A stretch of DNA of 64,000 nt from Rhodanobacter sp. Root480 (lineage in GTDB: Bacteria; Pseudomonadota; Gammaproteobacteria; Xanthomonadales; Rhodanobacteraceae), in NCBI RefSeq assembly GCF_001426645.1, contig NZ_LMEX01000001.1, forward strand, positions 124,449-188,448, read 5' to 3'. The notes beneath the pieces were generated by a model, which saw only the letters and a program-made list of their open reading frames with translations, was not told where the DNA came from and made no database searches. Numbering within the stretch: the stretch's first letter is position 1; each line of letters starts with the position of its first letter. This document shows positions 42,297-50,694 of this stretch, in pieces. The translations under genes and the position numbers were made by a program.

Positions 42297-43165
42297 AGGC
42301 GCTGCGCTTCGACACCCAGCTTCTGCAACTGCACCTGCACGCTGTCCGGCCCGGCCAGATGCGCCGCACCCACGGCGATGAAGACGGTACCGGGCTGTTG
42401 CAGCAGGGTGGCGATCTTCGTTGCCCAGGCTTCATTGCGTTGCACCAGCAGCCGTTGGTAAAGCTCGGGCGCGGTCTGGCGCATGTCTTCGTCTTCGAGC
42501 CGGGCGATGGTGGCGACGTCGCCGTTCTTCCAGGCGTCGATCAGCCGGGTCAGCTGCGTGGGTCCCTTGTCGGCATCGCGCATGGCCGAGCGCAGGAAGT
42601 CCAGCTGCACTTCCTGCGGCATGTCGGCCAGGAAGTGCATCTGCTGTTCGGCGGTTTCCAGGCCAAACACGGGTTTGCCGGCGGCGGACATCTGCGCCTT
42701 GAGCTGCTTGTCCACGCCGTGCTCCGGGTCGAGCCCGGCTTTCAGCAGCGGCGCGGTCGTGAGGGTCAGTGCGGCCAGCCACGGGCGCATCACGTTCAGC
42801 GCCTGCATGCCGCCGGGCACGCCGGCCTCGGTCGCCGCCGTACGCAGGCGCTGTTGTTCATCGGCGTCGAGCTGGCTGGACAGCGGGTGTGCCGCATCCA
42901 GCCCGTAGCGCAGCACCAGCGCCATCATGTTGCCCTGGTCGTCGTCGGTCAGCTCGATGTAGAGCGCCTGGCTGTCTGCCACCGCGCGGTCCAGCGTGGC
43001 GTCATGCCAGTCGGCGTCGTTCGGCAGCAGGTGCACGGTGCCGAACAGGTAGATCGTGGTGTCGGCATCCTTCGTTACCCACAGCGCCGGTTTTGCGATG
43101 GCGGCTGCCGGAAGCAGCAGGACAAGGGCGATCAGCAGGCGCGCGGGCAGGCGTGGTTTGTTCAT
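42293..43165 (-). CDS. TraB/GumN-family protein
   Basis: A 290-residue secreted protein with a signal peptide (LLIALVLLLPAAAIA). It has TraB/GumN family features: KDADTTIYLFGTVHLLP near the start, then GLETAEQQMHFLADMP and VFIAVGAAHLAGPDSVQVQLQKLG near the end, with conserved GxxH pairs at both ends. Relatives include the Tiki/TraB metalloprotease-like fold; in Xanthomonas gumN lies by the xanthan cluster, which is absent here. Start ATG 43165. Its stop codon lies within the REP repeat. Confidence 0.82.
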   Translation of the reverse strand: MNKPRLPARLLIALVLLLPAAAIAKPALWVTKDADTTIYLFGTVHLLPNDADWHDATLDRAVADSQALYIELTDDDQGNMMALVLRYGLDAAHPLSSQLDADEQQRLRTAATEAGVPGGMQALNVMRPWLAALTLTTAPLLKAGLDPEHGVDKQLKAQMSAAGKPVFGLETAEQQMHFLADMPQEVQLDFLRSAMRDADKGPTQLTRLIDAWKNGDVATIARLEDEDMRQTAPELYQRLLVQRNEAWATKIATLLQQPGTVFIAVGAAHLAGPDSVQVQLQKLGVEAQRL

Positions 43166-43214
43166 GCCCGCGAGTGTGACGGGTGCGGGCGGGTGGCTCA
43201 ATGACGCGACGGAC

Positions 43215-44333
43215 TCAGCGCGGCACGCGGTAGCCGCCGGGCACGCCGCGCGCGCTGAGCGTCAGTTGCCACAGCTGGTCGCGGCGGCTGCGGAACACGG
43301 CGGCGGAGGTGGCCAGGTAGAAACGCCACATGCGGCGAAAGCGTTCGTCGTAGTGCGCCGGCAGGTGGTCCCACGCCGCTTCGGCGTTGGCGTACCAGGC
43401 CATCAGGGTGCGGTCGTAGTCGGGGCCGAAGTTGTGCCAGTCCTCGACCACGAACAGGCCTTGCAGGGCCGCGGTCACCTGGGTGGCGGCGGGGATCATC
43501 GAGTTGGGGAAGATGTATTTCTCGATCCACGGATCGGGCTGCGCGGGCGCGCTGTTGGTGCCGATGCAATGCAGCAGCGACAGCCCGCCGCTCTTGAGGC
43601 AGCGCTCCACGGTTTCGAAATACGCGCGGTAGTTCTTGCCGCCCACGTGCTCGAACATGCCGATGGAATACACCGCGTCGAAAGGCTCGTCGATGTCGTG
43701 GTAATCCTGCAGGCGGATCTCGATGGGCAGGCCGGCGCACAGTTCGCGGGCGAACTCGGCCTGCTCCTGCGACACGGTGATGCCCACGCCGCTGACGCCG
43801 TAGTTTTCCGCCGCGTATTTCAGCGCCTCGCCCCAGCCGCAGCCGATGTCCAGCACGCGTTGCCCCGGTTGCAGTTGCAGCTTGCGGCAGACCAGGTCGA
43901 GCTTGGCTGCCTGCGCATCGTCGAGGTTGTCGGTGGCGGCCCAGTAACCGCAGGAATACACCAGCCGCTTGCCCAGCATGGCCTGGAACAGGTCGTTGCC
44001 GAGGTCGTAATGCGCCTTGCCGATCTCGAACGCGTGCTCGCCGCGCTGCAGGTTGATGAAGCGCGCCTTGAGGTGGGCGACCACCGCCTCGAAGGTGTGC
44101 AGCTTCTGGTCGAGCCCGGACAGCAACATGCGGGTGAACATGCCGGGCAGGTCGCCGGCGTCCCACCAGCCGTCCATGTAGGCTTCGCCCAGGCCCAGTG
44201 AGCCGTGGGCGAACACGCGCGAATACAGTCGCTCGTCGTGTACCTGGAGATCAGTGGGTGCGGCGCCGTTGATGGTGATGCCGGCGCCCTGCAGCAGTTC
44301 GCTGGCGCGATCCTTCAAGGTGTCCTGGCTCAT
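43215..44333 (-). CDS. cfa: cyclopropane-fatty-acyl-phospholipid synthase
   Basis: A 372-residue SAM-dependent enzyme that adds a methylene bridge to unsaturated acyl chains of membrane phospholipids. It has the N-terminal lipid-binding domain (LGLGEAYMDGWW), the SAM motif VLDIGCGWGEALKYAAE near residue 160, YSCGYW before it, and GMFEHVGGKNYRAYF. Cfa raises resistance to acid and other stresses, often in stationary phase. Start ATG 44333. Confidence 0.93.
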   Translation of the reverse strand: MSQDTLKDRASELLQGAGITINGAAPTDLQVHDERLYSRVFAHGSLGLGEAYMDGWWDAGDLPGMFTRMLLSGLDQKLHTFEAVVAHLKARFINLQRGEHAFEIGKAHYDLGNDLFQAMLGKRLVYSCGYWAATDNLDDAQAAKLDLVCRKLQLQPGQRVLDIGCGWGEALKYAAENYGVSGVGITVSQEQAEFARELCAGLPIEIRLQDYHDIDEPFDAVYSIGMFEHVGGKNYRAYFETVERCLKSGGLSLLHCIGTNSAPAQPDPWIEKYIFPNSMIPAATQVTAALQGLFVVEDWHNFGPDYDRTLMAWYANAEAAWDHLPAHYDERFRRMWRFYLATSAAVFRSRRDQLWQLTLSARGVPGGYRVPR

Positions 44334-44421
44334 GCCTTTCCTCGCGGAGTGGAACGAACAAACAGCCGTCAGCGCCGGATGGTGGACTCCCGGCGTTCGG
44401 CAACGTCGATGCGCGCGGCAG

Positions 44422-44775
44422 TCATCCGGCTTTCGCCGCCCCGTTGCCGAGCACGCCATAGTTTGCCGGCGTCCGTGCATACACCGTGTCGATGCCGGCG
44501 GCGCGTACGCGCTCCAGCAGCAGGTCGGCCTGGTCCTCGCGCAGCAGGAATTCCACCTTCACCGGCAGGTCGTCGGCCAGCTCGAAGAACTGCTCCTCGC
44601 GCAGCACGCCGTGGCGACCGAAGCCGGCGGTGGCGCGAAACACCGAGCCGCCACCGAGGCCGTCGCGGCGTGCCTGCTCCAGCAGCCATTGCGATACCAG
44701 CATGCCCTCGTGGCGCGCGCGCACGTGGCAGTAGAACGTCAGATGCAGGCCTTGTTGCAGGTTGTCCTGATTCAT
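44422..44775 (-). CDS. DUF190 protein associated with fluoride export
   Basis: A 117-residue protein of the DUF190 family: LHLTFYCHVRARHEGMLVSQWLLEQARRDGLGGGSVFRATAGFGRHGV is the family core and LPVKVEFLLREDQADLLL the second half. It resembles a PII-like trimeric fold. DUF190 genes very often follow crcB under fluoride riboswitches; here it starts 14 bp after crcB, making a two-gene fluoride operon. Confidence 0.88.
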   Translation of the reverse strand: MNQDNLQQGLHLTFYCHVRARHEGMLVSQWLLEQARRDGLGGGSVFRATAGFGRHGVLREEQFFELADDLPVKVEFLLREDQADLLLERVRAAGIDTVYARTPANYGVLGNGAAKAG

Positions 44776-44788
44776 GCCGGTTCCCCGA

Positions 44789-45175
44789 TCAATGGCGCAG
44801 CAGGCTGCGGGTGAGGGCGATGCCGATGACGGTCATGCTGATCGAACCGACCACGTGCACCGCCACGTGGCCGCTGAACCACAGGTATTGCTGGCGCAGC
44901 AGCAAGGTGGCCGATTCCGCCGAGAAGGTGGAGAACGTGGTCAGCCCGCCGAGGAAGCCGGTGAACACGAACAGCCGCAGCTCCGGCGACAACGTCTGGA
45001 AATGGTCGAACACGCCCATCACGCAGCCCATCAGCAAGCCGCCGGTGAGGTTGGCCGCCAGCGTGCCCAGCGGCAGGGTGGGAAACAGCGGGTTGAGCGC
45101 GATGCCCAACAACCAGCGCGACCAGCAGCCGATGGCGCCGCCGAGGCCAATTGCAACGAATCCGGTTACACCCAC
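44789..45175 (-). CDS. crcB: fluoride channel Fluc/CrcB
   Basis: A 128-residue membrane protein with four helices. Diagnostic sequence: GLGGAIGCWSRWLLG, FPTLPLGTLAANLTGGLLMGC with the conserved Asn, and FTGFLGGLTTFSTFSAES, the polar track with Phe and Ser/Thr that conducts fluoride. It works as an antiparallel dimer to export F-. The start is GTG 45175, 8 bp after an AGGAG ribosome binding site. Starting at upstream ATGs would place the start inside the riboswitch, so the longer frame is rejected. Confidence 0.93.
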   Translation of the reverse strand: MGVTGFVAIGLGGAIGCWSRWLLGIALNPLFPTLPLGTLAANLTGGLLMGCVMGVFDHFQTLSPELRLFVFTGFLGGLTTFSTFSAESATLLLRQQYLWFSGHVAVHVVGSISMTVIGIALTRSLLRH

Positions 45176-45208
45176 GAGCGCGTCTCCTGACGAATGGAAG
45201 TGTCCGGC

Positions 45209-45240
45209 TACCGCGGCGGCAGGCACGCCTGCGCCGCCGG
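45209..45240 (-). promoter_or_regulatory. GC-rich hairpin between riboswitch and crcB (possible expression platform)
   Basis: On the minus strand the sequence CGGCGGCGCAGGC, loop GT, GCCTGCCGCCG forms a near-perfect stem between the aptamer (ends 45249) and the ribosome binding site at 45184-45188. It may be the on/off element that couples fluoride binding to crcB expression, either as a terminator stem or by masking translation. No U-run follows. Confidence 0.45.
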
Positions 45241-45248
45241 AAGCCGGT

Positions 45249-45336
45249 GGTGCAGGCATCATCAGCCCCTGCAGTGATGCGGGGCGGTTGGTTCCCTTGA
45301 TCTTGCGTCGCGGGAACGGGAGGCATGCCATCTCCC
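45249..45336 (-). ncRNA. fluoride (crcB) riboswitch
   Basis: Read on the minus strand, the element opens with GGGAGATGGCATGCCTCCC (45336-45318), the conserved GGAGATGGCATxCCTCC stem-loop. A variable GTTCCC/GGGAAC hairpin comes next, then AACCGCCCC and GGGGCTGATGATGCCTGC (ending near 45257). These match the fluoride riboswitch consensus, including the pseudoknot-forming loop and the CTGATGATGCC tail. It stands 74 nt before crcB, which is the standard target, so fluoride should turn crcB and DUF190 on. Confidence 0.92.
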
Positions 45337-45464
45337 GGAGCGGCCATGCTAGGAGCCGGGGCGATAGAAACGCAAGCGCGGCGGGGGCGCACCGTCGCAT
45401 GGCGCAGGCCGGGCACGCGCTCGCTACAATGCACTTCCTGTTGCCGCCCGACGTTGCCGCTCCG

Positions 45465-46724
45465 ATGAACCCACCCCCGCGCGCGGCACGTCGTAGCCTT
45501 CCCTGGTTGCTGGCGGCGTTGTCGATGATCGGCCCGTTTTCGATCGACGCGATCTTCCCCGCTTTCCCCCTGATCGGCGCCCATTTCCAGGTGGACAGCG
45601 CGGCCTTGCAGCAGCTGATCAGCGTCTACCTGCTGACCTATGCGGCCATGAGCCTGTTCCACGGCGCGATCTCCGACGCGATCGGGCGCAAGCCGGTGAT
45701 GGTGGCCGGCATGCTGGTGTATGCGTTGGCGTCGGTGCTGGCGGCGGTATCCACCTCGTTCGCGATGCTGCTGGCCTGCCGCGCGCTGCAGGGTGCCTGC
45801 GCCGGTGCCGGGCTGGTGGTGGGGCGCGCGGTGATCCGCGATACGTTCGAAGGGCCGGCCGCGCAGCGGTTGATGTCGCAGGTGATGATGATTTTCGGCG
45901 TGTCACCGGTGATCGCGCCGATGGTGGGCGCGTGGCTGCTGCCGCTGGGCGGCTGGCATGGCATCTTCTGGTTTCTGCTGCTGTTCACGCTGCTGCTGTC
46001 GGCGGCCGTCGCGATCTGGCTGGAGGAGAGTCACCCGCCTGCGCGGCGCACCACGTTCGCGGTGCGTCCGCTGCTGGCCGGCTATCTGTCGTTCGGTCGT
46101 GACCGGCCGTTCTGGCCGTTGCTGATTTCCAGCTCGGTGAACTTCGCGGGGTTGTTCCTGTTCATCGCCTCGGCGCCGCGCATCGTGCTGGAACTGCTGC
46201 ATCTGTCGGCGCAGGATTTCCCCTGGTTGTTCGTGCCGGTGGTGGTCGGGCTGATCAGCGGCGCCTGGCTTTCCGGGCGGCTGGCCGATCGGCGCAGCGT
46301 GCGTTTCACGGTCAACCTGGGTTATGCGGTGATGCTGTTGGCGTGCGTGCTGCATGTATCGCTGGCGCTGGCGTTGCCGCAACCACGGCTGCCGTGGTCG
46401 ATGTTGCCGCTGGTGCTGCACGGCGTGGGCGTGCAGTTGGCGTTCCCCACGCTCACCTTGCTGCTGCTGGATCGCTTCCCCCACCTGCGTGGCGGCATTT
46501 CCTCGGTGCAGGCGTTTGCCAGCCTGCTGCTCAGCAGCCTGGTCGCGGGCGTGCTGTCGCCGCTGCTGTCGTCGACCATGTTGTCGCTGTCGCTGGGCTC
46601 ATCGACCCTGACCCTGATCGGTGTGTTGTCGTGGTACTGGTACGGGCGGATCAGCCGCGTGCCGAAGGCGCCGGGTCTGGCGCGGGATGTCGAACTGCAG
46701 GCGCAGATCACCGAGCCGCGCTGA
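45465..46724 (+). CDS. Bcr/CflA-family multidrug efflux MFS transporter
   Basis: A 419-residue, 12-helix transporter. Family marks: SMIGPFSIDAIFPAFPLIGAHF in helix 1, the motif A loop GAISDAIGRKPVMVAG, RALQGACAGAGLVVGRAVIRD in helix 4, and the conserved VSPVIAPMVGAWL in helix 5. It is a proton-driven exporter of drugs or metabolites. A TACAAT hexamer at 45425-45430 could be the -10 box, which supports the ATG at 45465 over the in-frame ATG at 45429. It is divergent from the crcB operon. Confidence 0.87.
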   Translation: MNPPPRAARRSLPWLLAALSMIGPFSIDAIFPAFPLIGAHFQVDSAALQQLISVYLLTYAAMSLFHGAISDAIGRKPVMVAGMLVYALASVLAAVSTSFAMLLACRALQGACAGAGLVVGRAVIRDTFEGPAAQRLMSQVMMIFGVSPVIAPMVGAWLLPLGGWHGIFWFLLLFTLLLSAAVAIWLEESHPPARRTTFAVRPLLAGYLSFGRDRPFWPLLISSSVNFAGLFLFIASAPRIVLELLHLSAQDFPWLFVPVVVGLISGAWLSGRLADRRSVRFTVNLGYAVMLLACVLHVSLALALPQPRLPWSMLPLVLHGVGVQLAFPTLTLLLLDRFPHLRGGISSVQAFASLLLSSLVAGVLSPLLSSTMLSLSLGSSTLTLIGVLSWYWYGRISRVPKAPGLARDVELQAQITEPR

Positions 46725-46778
46725 CGTCGCGGTCCAGCTGTCTTTCTTTCCATTCCATTCGTTGCCGCGAGGAGCCGC

Positions 46779-47240
46779 ATGAAAGCACGCATTGATTTCC
46801 GCACCGCCGTCCCCGACGCATTCAAGGCGATGCGTGGCCTGGAAGCCGTTGTGCATCGCAGTGAACTGGAGCATTCGCTGCTGGAGCTGGTGAAGGTGCG
46901 GGTGTCGCAGATCAACGGCTGCGGCTATTGCCTGGACATGCACATCAAGGAGGCGCGCGCCGCCGGCGAAACCGAGCAGCGGCTGTACCTGCTGTCGGCC
47001 TGGCGCGAGGCGCCGTTCTATTCGCCGCGCGAGCGCGCCGCGTTGAGCTGGGTCGAGGCGGTGACCCAGGTTTCCACCAACGACCTGCCCGATGAGCTGT
47101 ATGCCGAGGTGCGCGAGCACTTCGATGAAAAGGCGACAGTCGAATTGACGTTGGCGATCATCGCCATCAACGGCTGGAACCGTTTGGTGAAGGCCTGCCG
47201 TACCGAGGTGGGCAGTTATATGCCGGCAACGGTTGCGTGA
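46779..47240 (+). CDS. AhpD-like/carboxymuconolactone decarboxylase-family protein
   Basis: A 153-residue helical protein. The redox motif lies in VSQINGCGYCLDMHIKEARAAGET (CxxC followed by His), the YciW/AhpD peroxidase-like signature, with an upstream Glu (LELVKVRVSQ). The family supports alkylhydroperoxidase activity or acts as a thiol oxidoreductase. GAGG ribosome binding site precedes the ATG. It follows the efflux gene by 54 bp and may be co-transcribed. Confidence 0.85.
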   Translation: MKARIDFRTAVPDAFKAMRGLEAVVHRSELEHSLLELVKVRVSQINGCGYCLDMHIKEARAAGETEQRLYLLSAWREAPFYSPRERAALSWVEAVTQVSTNDLPDELYAEVREHFDEKATVELTLAIIAINGWNRLVKACRTEVGSYMPATVA

Positions 47241-47359
47241 GCTTCGGTCGGTTGGGGCGGGCCTTTTGACGGCTGCTTGACCGCGACCGATCCAGACTTT
47301 GCGGACGCCATCGGTCCGGTGTTTCCGGACTGCCGCGACCGCATTGCTGGAGGTTCGGT

Positions 47360-47587
47360 ATGCCTTACAAATCCATTAGCGACCTGCCTGATTCCGTGCG
47401 CGACAACGTGCCGAAGCATGCGCAGGAGATCTACAAGAAGGCGTTCAACAACGCCTGGGACGAGTACGCCGACAAGGACGATCGCCGCGGCGATGCGTCG
47501 CGCGAGGAGACGGCGCACAAGGTGGCGTGGTCGGCCGTGAAGAAGGATTACAGGAAAGGCGACGACGACAAGTGGCACGTCAGGTAA
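47360..47587 (+). CDS. chaB: ChaB-family protein
   Basis: A 75-residue protein: MPYKSISDLPDSVRDNVPKHAQEIYKKAFNNAWDEY, then EETAHKVAWSAVKKDYRKGDD. This is a complete ChaB domain. ChaB was named from the cation transport locus of E. coli, but its molecular role is not established; small ChaB genes are common stress-type singletons. ATG 47360 follows GGAGG. It converges with the HExxH gene at 47619. Confidence 0.88.
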   Translation: MPYKSISDLPDSVRDNVPKHAQEIYKKAFNNAWDEYADKDDRRGDASREETAHKVAWSAVKKDYRKGDDDKWHVR

Positions 47588-47618
47588 GCCGCGTGGCCTT
47601 GGCGGTGACGACTGATCG

Positions 47619-48107
47619 TCAGACCAGCCCGCGCGCGACGAGGAACGCCTGCGCTTCAGCCGCGTCGTTTTCGAACCAGGCCCGGGTCGAACCCAATCGG
47701 AACGTATAGCCCCACGCATCCATGTCGGCCATCAGGCGTTCGCGGCCCACGCCGGGGAAGGCATCGGCCAGCACGATCTGCAGGTAGCAGGTGGCGTCCT
47801 CTTCCTCGATGGAATCGGTGGCGTTGGTATGGACGTCCAGACGTCTGTCCGGTGGCATCACGATCAGGTGGCAGGCCTCGTGCAGCAGCGAATGCAGCGG
47901 CGTATCCGCCCGCGCGTAGACCGTGGTGCCGATGATGCCGGCCTCCTCGTCGCCCCAGAAGCTGCCGGGGATGGCCGCGCCATCGTCAACGCGTTGCAAC
48001 GTCAGGCCGTAGCGGCCAAGCAGCGCGGTGGGCGCGTCGAAGCCGAGCTGGGCCAGCCGCAACACGGTATCAGGCGATCCGGCGGGCGAGGGATGTGCGG
48101 ATGACAT
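47619..48107 (-). CDS. hypothetical protein with HExxH zinc motif
   Basis: A 162-residue soluble protein with PLHSLLHEACHLIVMPPDRR (HEACH is an HExxH motif near residue 77). SIEEEDATCYLQIVLADAF is a downstream acidic segment that could supply the third ligand (E in EEED). This suggests a small gluzincin-like metalloprotein of unknown substrate. Related proteins are conserved but unnamed in this order, as far as I recall. It has no operon partner; minE is 65 bp upstream on the same strand. Confidence 0.6.
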   Translation of the reverse strand: MSSAHPSPAGSPDTVLRLAQLGFDAPTALLGRYGLTLQRVDDGAAIPGSFWGDEEAGIIGTTVYARADTPLHSLLHEACHLIVMPPDRRLDVHTNATDSIEEEDATCYLQIVLADAFPGVGRERLMADMDAWGYTFRLGSTRAWFENDAAEAQAFLVARGLV

Positions 48108-48172
48108 GTTGGGGGCTTGGTGACGAGAGGCGGGGAGGGCCGGGCGGATGCGCCGGCCCGCCGCTGGAACGC

Positions 48173-48463
48173 TCAGCTGGCCGTGGCGGCGTCGCCGGCG
48201 TCCGGTTTTTTCTTGCCGTCCGGCAGCGTCACCGACAGCTCGAGGATCTCATGGCCGCTGTCACGCTCCAGGTTGATGTTGATCGCCTCGATGTCGACGT
48301 GCACGTATTTCTTGATCACTTCGAGCAATTCGTTGCGCATCATCGGCAGGTAGTCGGGCGCGCCGCGGGAGGAGCGCTCCTGCGCCACGATGATGCGCAG
48401 CCGCTCACGGGCCACGGTGGCGGTCGGCTCGGGCCGGCGCTTCAGGAAATCAAGAATACCCAT
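48173..48463 (-). CDS. minE: cell division topological factor MinE
   Basis: A 96-residue protein: MGILDFLKRR membrane-targeting helix, then VARERLRIIVAQERSSR (the MinD-activating helix), DYLPMMRNELLEVIKKYV and the beta-strand dimerisation domain. It stimulates MinD ATPase, driving pole-to-pole oscillation so that division occurs mid-cell. It starts 5 bp after the minD stop; the ATG at 48463 gives the canonical MGILDFL start. The C-terminal tail of about 15 residues is hydrophilic. Confidence 0.96.
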   Translation of the reverse strand: MGILDFLKRRPEPTATVARERLRIIVAQERSSRGAPDYLPMMRNELLEVIKKYVHVDIEAININLERDSGHEILELSVTLPDGKKKPDAGDAATAS

Positions 48464-48468
48464 CGTGA

Positions 48469-49284
48469 TCAACCTCCGAACACGCGCTGGAGAAAGCCCT
48501 TCTTGGGCACATCGATGAAGCGGAGCGGACGCTCTTCGCCGAGGATGCGGGCCACCGTGTCGCTGTAGGCCTGGCCAGCCGGGGAGGCCGTGTCGACGAT
48601 CACCGGGATGCCGTTGTTGGACGCGGTGAGCACGTTCTCCGATTCCGGGATCACGCCGACCACCTTGATGCCCAGGATGTCCTCCACGTCGGTGACGCTG
48701 AGCATTTCGCCGATCGCCACGCGCGCGGGGTTGTAGCGCGTCAGCAGCAGGTGCTGGGTGACCTGGCCTTCGCCGCGCTCGGCGCGCCTCGTCTTGCTGG
48801 CCAGCAGGCCCAGGATGCGGTCGGAATCGCGCACCGACGACACTTCCGGGTTCACCACCACGACGGCCTTGTCGGCGAAGTACATGGCCAGGTGGGCGCC
48901 TTTCTCGATGCCCGCGGGCGAGTCGCAGATGACGTAGTCGAAGCCGTCCTCGGACAGGCTGTCGAGCACTTTCTCGACGCCTTCCTGGGTCAGCGCATCC
49001 TTGTCACGCGTCTGGCTGGCGGCCAGCACGTACAGGTTCTCGTAGCGCTTGTCCTTGATCAGCGACTGTTTCAGGGTGGCTTCGCCGTGCACCACGTTGA
49101 CGAAGTCATACACGACGCGTCGCTCGCAGCCCATGATCAGGTCGAGGTTGCGCAGGCCGACGTCGAAGTCGATCACGGCGACTTTCTTGCCGGCCATGGC
49201 CAGGCCGGTGGCGAGCGAGGCGCTGGTGGTCGTCTTGCCGACGCCGCCCTTGCCGGAAGTGACAACGATAATCTCAGCAGTCAA
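48469..49284 (-). CDS. minD: septum site-determining ATPase MinD
   Basis: A 271-residue deviant Walker A ATPase. It has VVTSGKGGVGKTTTSASLA at residues 6-24, the DFDVGLRNLDLIMGCERR switch, CDSPAGIEKGA as Walker B/switch II, and a C-terminal amphipathic membrane helix (KKGFLQRVFGG). It recruits MinC to the membrane and is released by MinE. It lies between minC (34-bp gap) and minE. Confidence 0.97.
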   Translation of the reverse strand: MTAEIIVVTSGKGGVGKTTTSASLATGLAMAGKKVAVIDFDVGLRNLDLIMGCERRVVYDFVNVVHGEATLKQSLIKDKRYENLYVLAASQTRDKDALTQEGVEKVLDSLSEDGFDYVICDSPAGIEKGAHLAMYFADKAVVVVNPEVSSVRDSDRILGLLASKTRRAERGEGQVTQHLLLTRYNPARVAIGEMLSVTDVEDILGIKVVGVIPESENVLTASNNGIPVIVDTASPAGQAYSDTVARILGEERPLRFIDVPKKGFLQRVFGG

Positions 49285-49318
49285 GAGCCCATCTCCGCAA
49301 GGTTGTTGTTGCAGCTGA

Positions 49319-50077
49319 TCACAGTTTTGCGATCAACAGTTTTTCGCCCTCGAGCCAGCATTGCACGGACCGGCCCTCGAGGTCGTCGGGAATTTGTTCG
49401 AACACGCGGTACTGGCCCGCGATGGCCACCAGTTCCGCCCGGAAATCGGAGACGTAGATGCGCGCTTTCTCGTCGCCCTGCGCACCGGCCATGGCGCGTC
49501 CGCGCAGGCCACCGTAGATGTGGATATTGCCATCGGCGATCACTTCGGCACCGTTGGCGATCGCACCGGTGACGATCAGATCGCGGTCGCGGGCGTAGAT
49601 CTGCTGGCCGGAGCGCACCGAGCCGTCGTGGTGTTGCGCGCCCAGCGGGTGGCCCGCTTCGGGCGGCGCCAAGATCGGCTCCGGCCGCGCCACGGGTTCC
49701 GGCGCACGGGTCTCGGCCGCCGGCGTGGCCGCGGCCGGCTCATAGGCGGCGCGGAACTTGGCGATCAGCGGCAGGCCCATGCGGCTGGCCAAAGCCTCGG
49801 TTTCGCTGGTGCCGTAGGCCAGCCCCACCGGCAGCATGCCGGCGCTGCGCACCGCTTCGAGCAGCGCGTCGACCGTGCCGTCATCCGGCAGGTGCAGCAG
49901 GTGGCTGAGGTCCAGCACCACGGCGGCGCGGGAGAACATCTGCGGCGCGGCGCGCACGCGGCGCTCAAGCTCCTCGCACAGTGCGGCCGCATCGACCCGG
50001 CGCACGCGCACGCAGGCGATGCCTACCTGGCCGAAGCGCAGGTCGCAGGCGTCGGTTGATTCGGTTTTTGCGTTCAT
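49319..50077 (-). CDS. minC: septum site-determining protein MinC
   Basis: A 252-residue FtsZ inhibitor. The N-terminal MinC_N domain runs to about residue 100. A Pro- and Ala-rich linker follows, then the C-terminal beta-helix: VRSGQQIYARDRDLIVTGAIANGAEVIADGNIHIYGGLRGRAMAG, the MinD-binding domain with the RGRA motif. Its ATG overlaps the end of the GNAT gene by 4 bp, so translation of minC is coupled to an acetyltransferase. Confidence 0.95.
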   Translation of the reverse strand: MNAKTESTDACDLRFGQVGIACVRVRRVDAAALCEELERRVRAAPQMFSRAAVVLDLSHLLHLPDDGTVDALLEAVRSAGMLPVGLAYGTSETEALASRMGLPLIAKFRAAYEPAAATPAAETRAPEPVARPEPILAPPEAGHPLGAQHHDGSVRSGQQIYARDRDLIVTGAIANGAEVIADGNIHIYGGLRGRAMAGAQGDEKARIYVSDFRAELVAIAGQYRVFEQIPDDLEGRSVQCWLEGEKLLIAKL

Positions 50078-50694
50078 GAATGTTGTTTTCCCGCCGATGT
50101 GCGCGCAGGGGTGGCTGCCAATGCCGGCACGGTGCGCTCGCTCAACCAGGGCACGTCGGGCAGGCCGCCCTTGTCGAGCCAGGTTTCGCGCACGTAGGCG
50201 TAACTGGGCAGGTCGAGCGCGAGCAGGCTGACCTGCGGGCCATCCTTGCCCATGCGTTGCTGGCCGACTTCCTGGAAGCCATAGGTGCCGTGGAAAAGCA
50301 CGACCACGTCGTCGCGTGGTTCAAGCAGCACTTCGCAGGTGAGCAGCGGCACGCGCACTTCGGCGTAGCTGTGCACGTCGCAATACAGCACGCGGCCCAG
50401 GCCGTGGCGATGGTAGGCGTTGGCGATCACGATGCGATCGATATACATGAACTGCGGGTAATGCTCGCCGAACCAGCGGTAGTTGGGGCTGTCGTACTCG
50501 CCGCCATCGCGAAGGGCGATCAGGAAGCCGGCCAGGTGACCGTCGACCTCGGCCACGCGGAAGTATTCCGCGTGCTCGTAGAAATAGCGCAACCGCGCGG
50601 AGTCGAGTGCCAGGATGGAGCGGCCGGCGGCGTTGTTGAGCGCCAGCACCGCATCCAGGTCGTGCTCGCGCACGTCGCGGATGGCAAGAACCAT
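50074..50694 (-). CDS. GNAT-family N-acetyltransferase upstream of minC
   Basis: A 206-residue protein with the GNAT fold: AIRDVREHDLDAVLALNNAA at the start, YFRVAEVDGHLAGFLIALRDG as the central strands, and IDRIVIANAYHRHGLGRVLYCDVHSYAE containing the acetyl-CoA pyrophosphate loop (R-H-G-L-G-R). The acceptor is unknown. Start ATG 50694. The ATGA overlap with minC makes it the first gene of the min operon. Confidence 0.82.
   Translation of the reverse strand: MVLAIRDVREHDLDAVLALNNAAGRSILALDSARLRYFYEHAEYFRVAEVDGHLAGFLIALRDGGEYDSPNYRWFGEHYPQFMYIDRIVIANAYHRHGLGRVLYCDVHSYAEVRVPLLTCEVLLEPRDDVVVLFHGTYGFQEVGQQRMGKDGPQVSLLALDLPSYAYVRETWLDKGGLPDVPWLSERTVPALAATPARTSAGKQHS

Noticed and set aside
45176..45400. 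N-terminal extension of CrcB from an upstream ATG
   Set aside because: It would translate the fluoride riboswitch and its downstream hairpin; the GTG at 45175 has the better ribosome binding site and gives the normal length.
44205..45464. Upstream in-frame extension of the Bcr/CflA transporter (plus strand)
   Set aside because: The extension runs antisense through DUF190, crcB and the riboswitch; the transporter's first helix begins just after ATG 45465.
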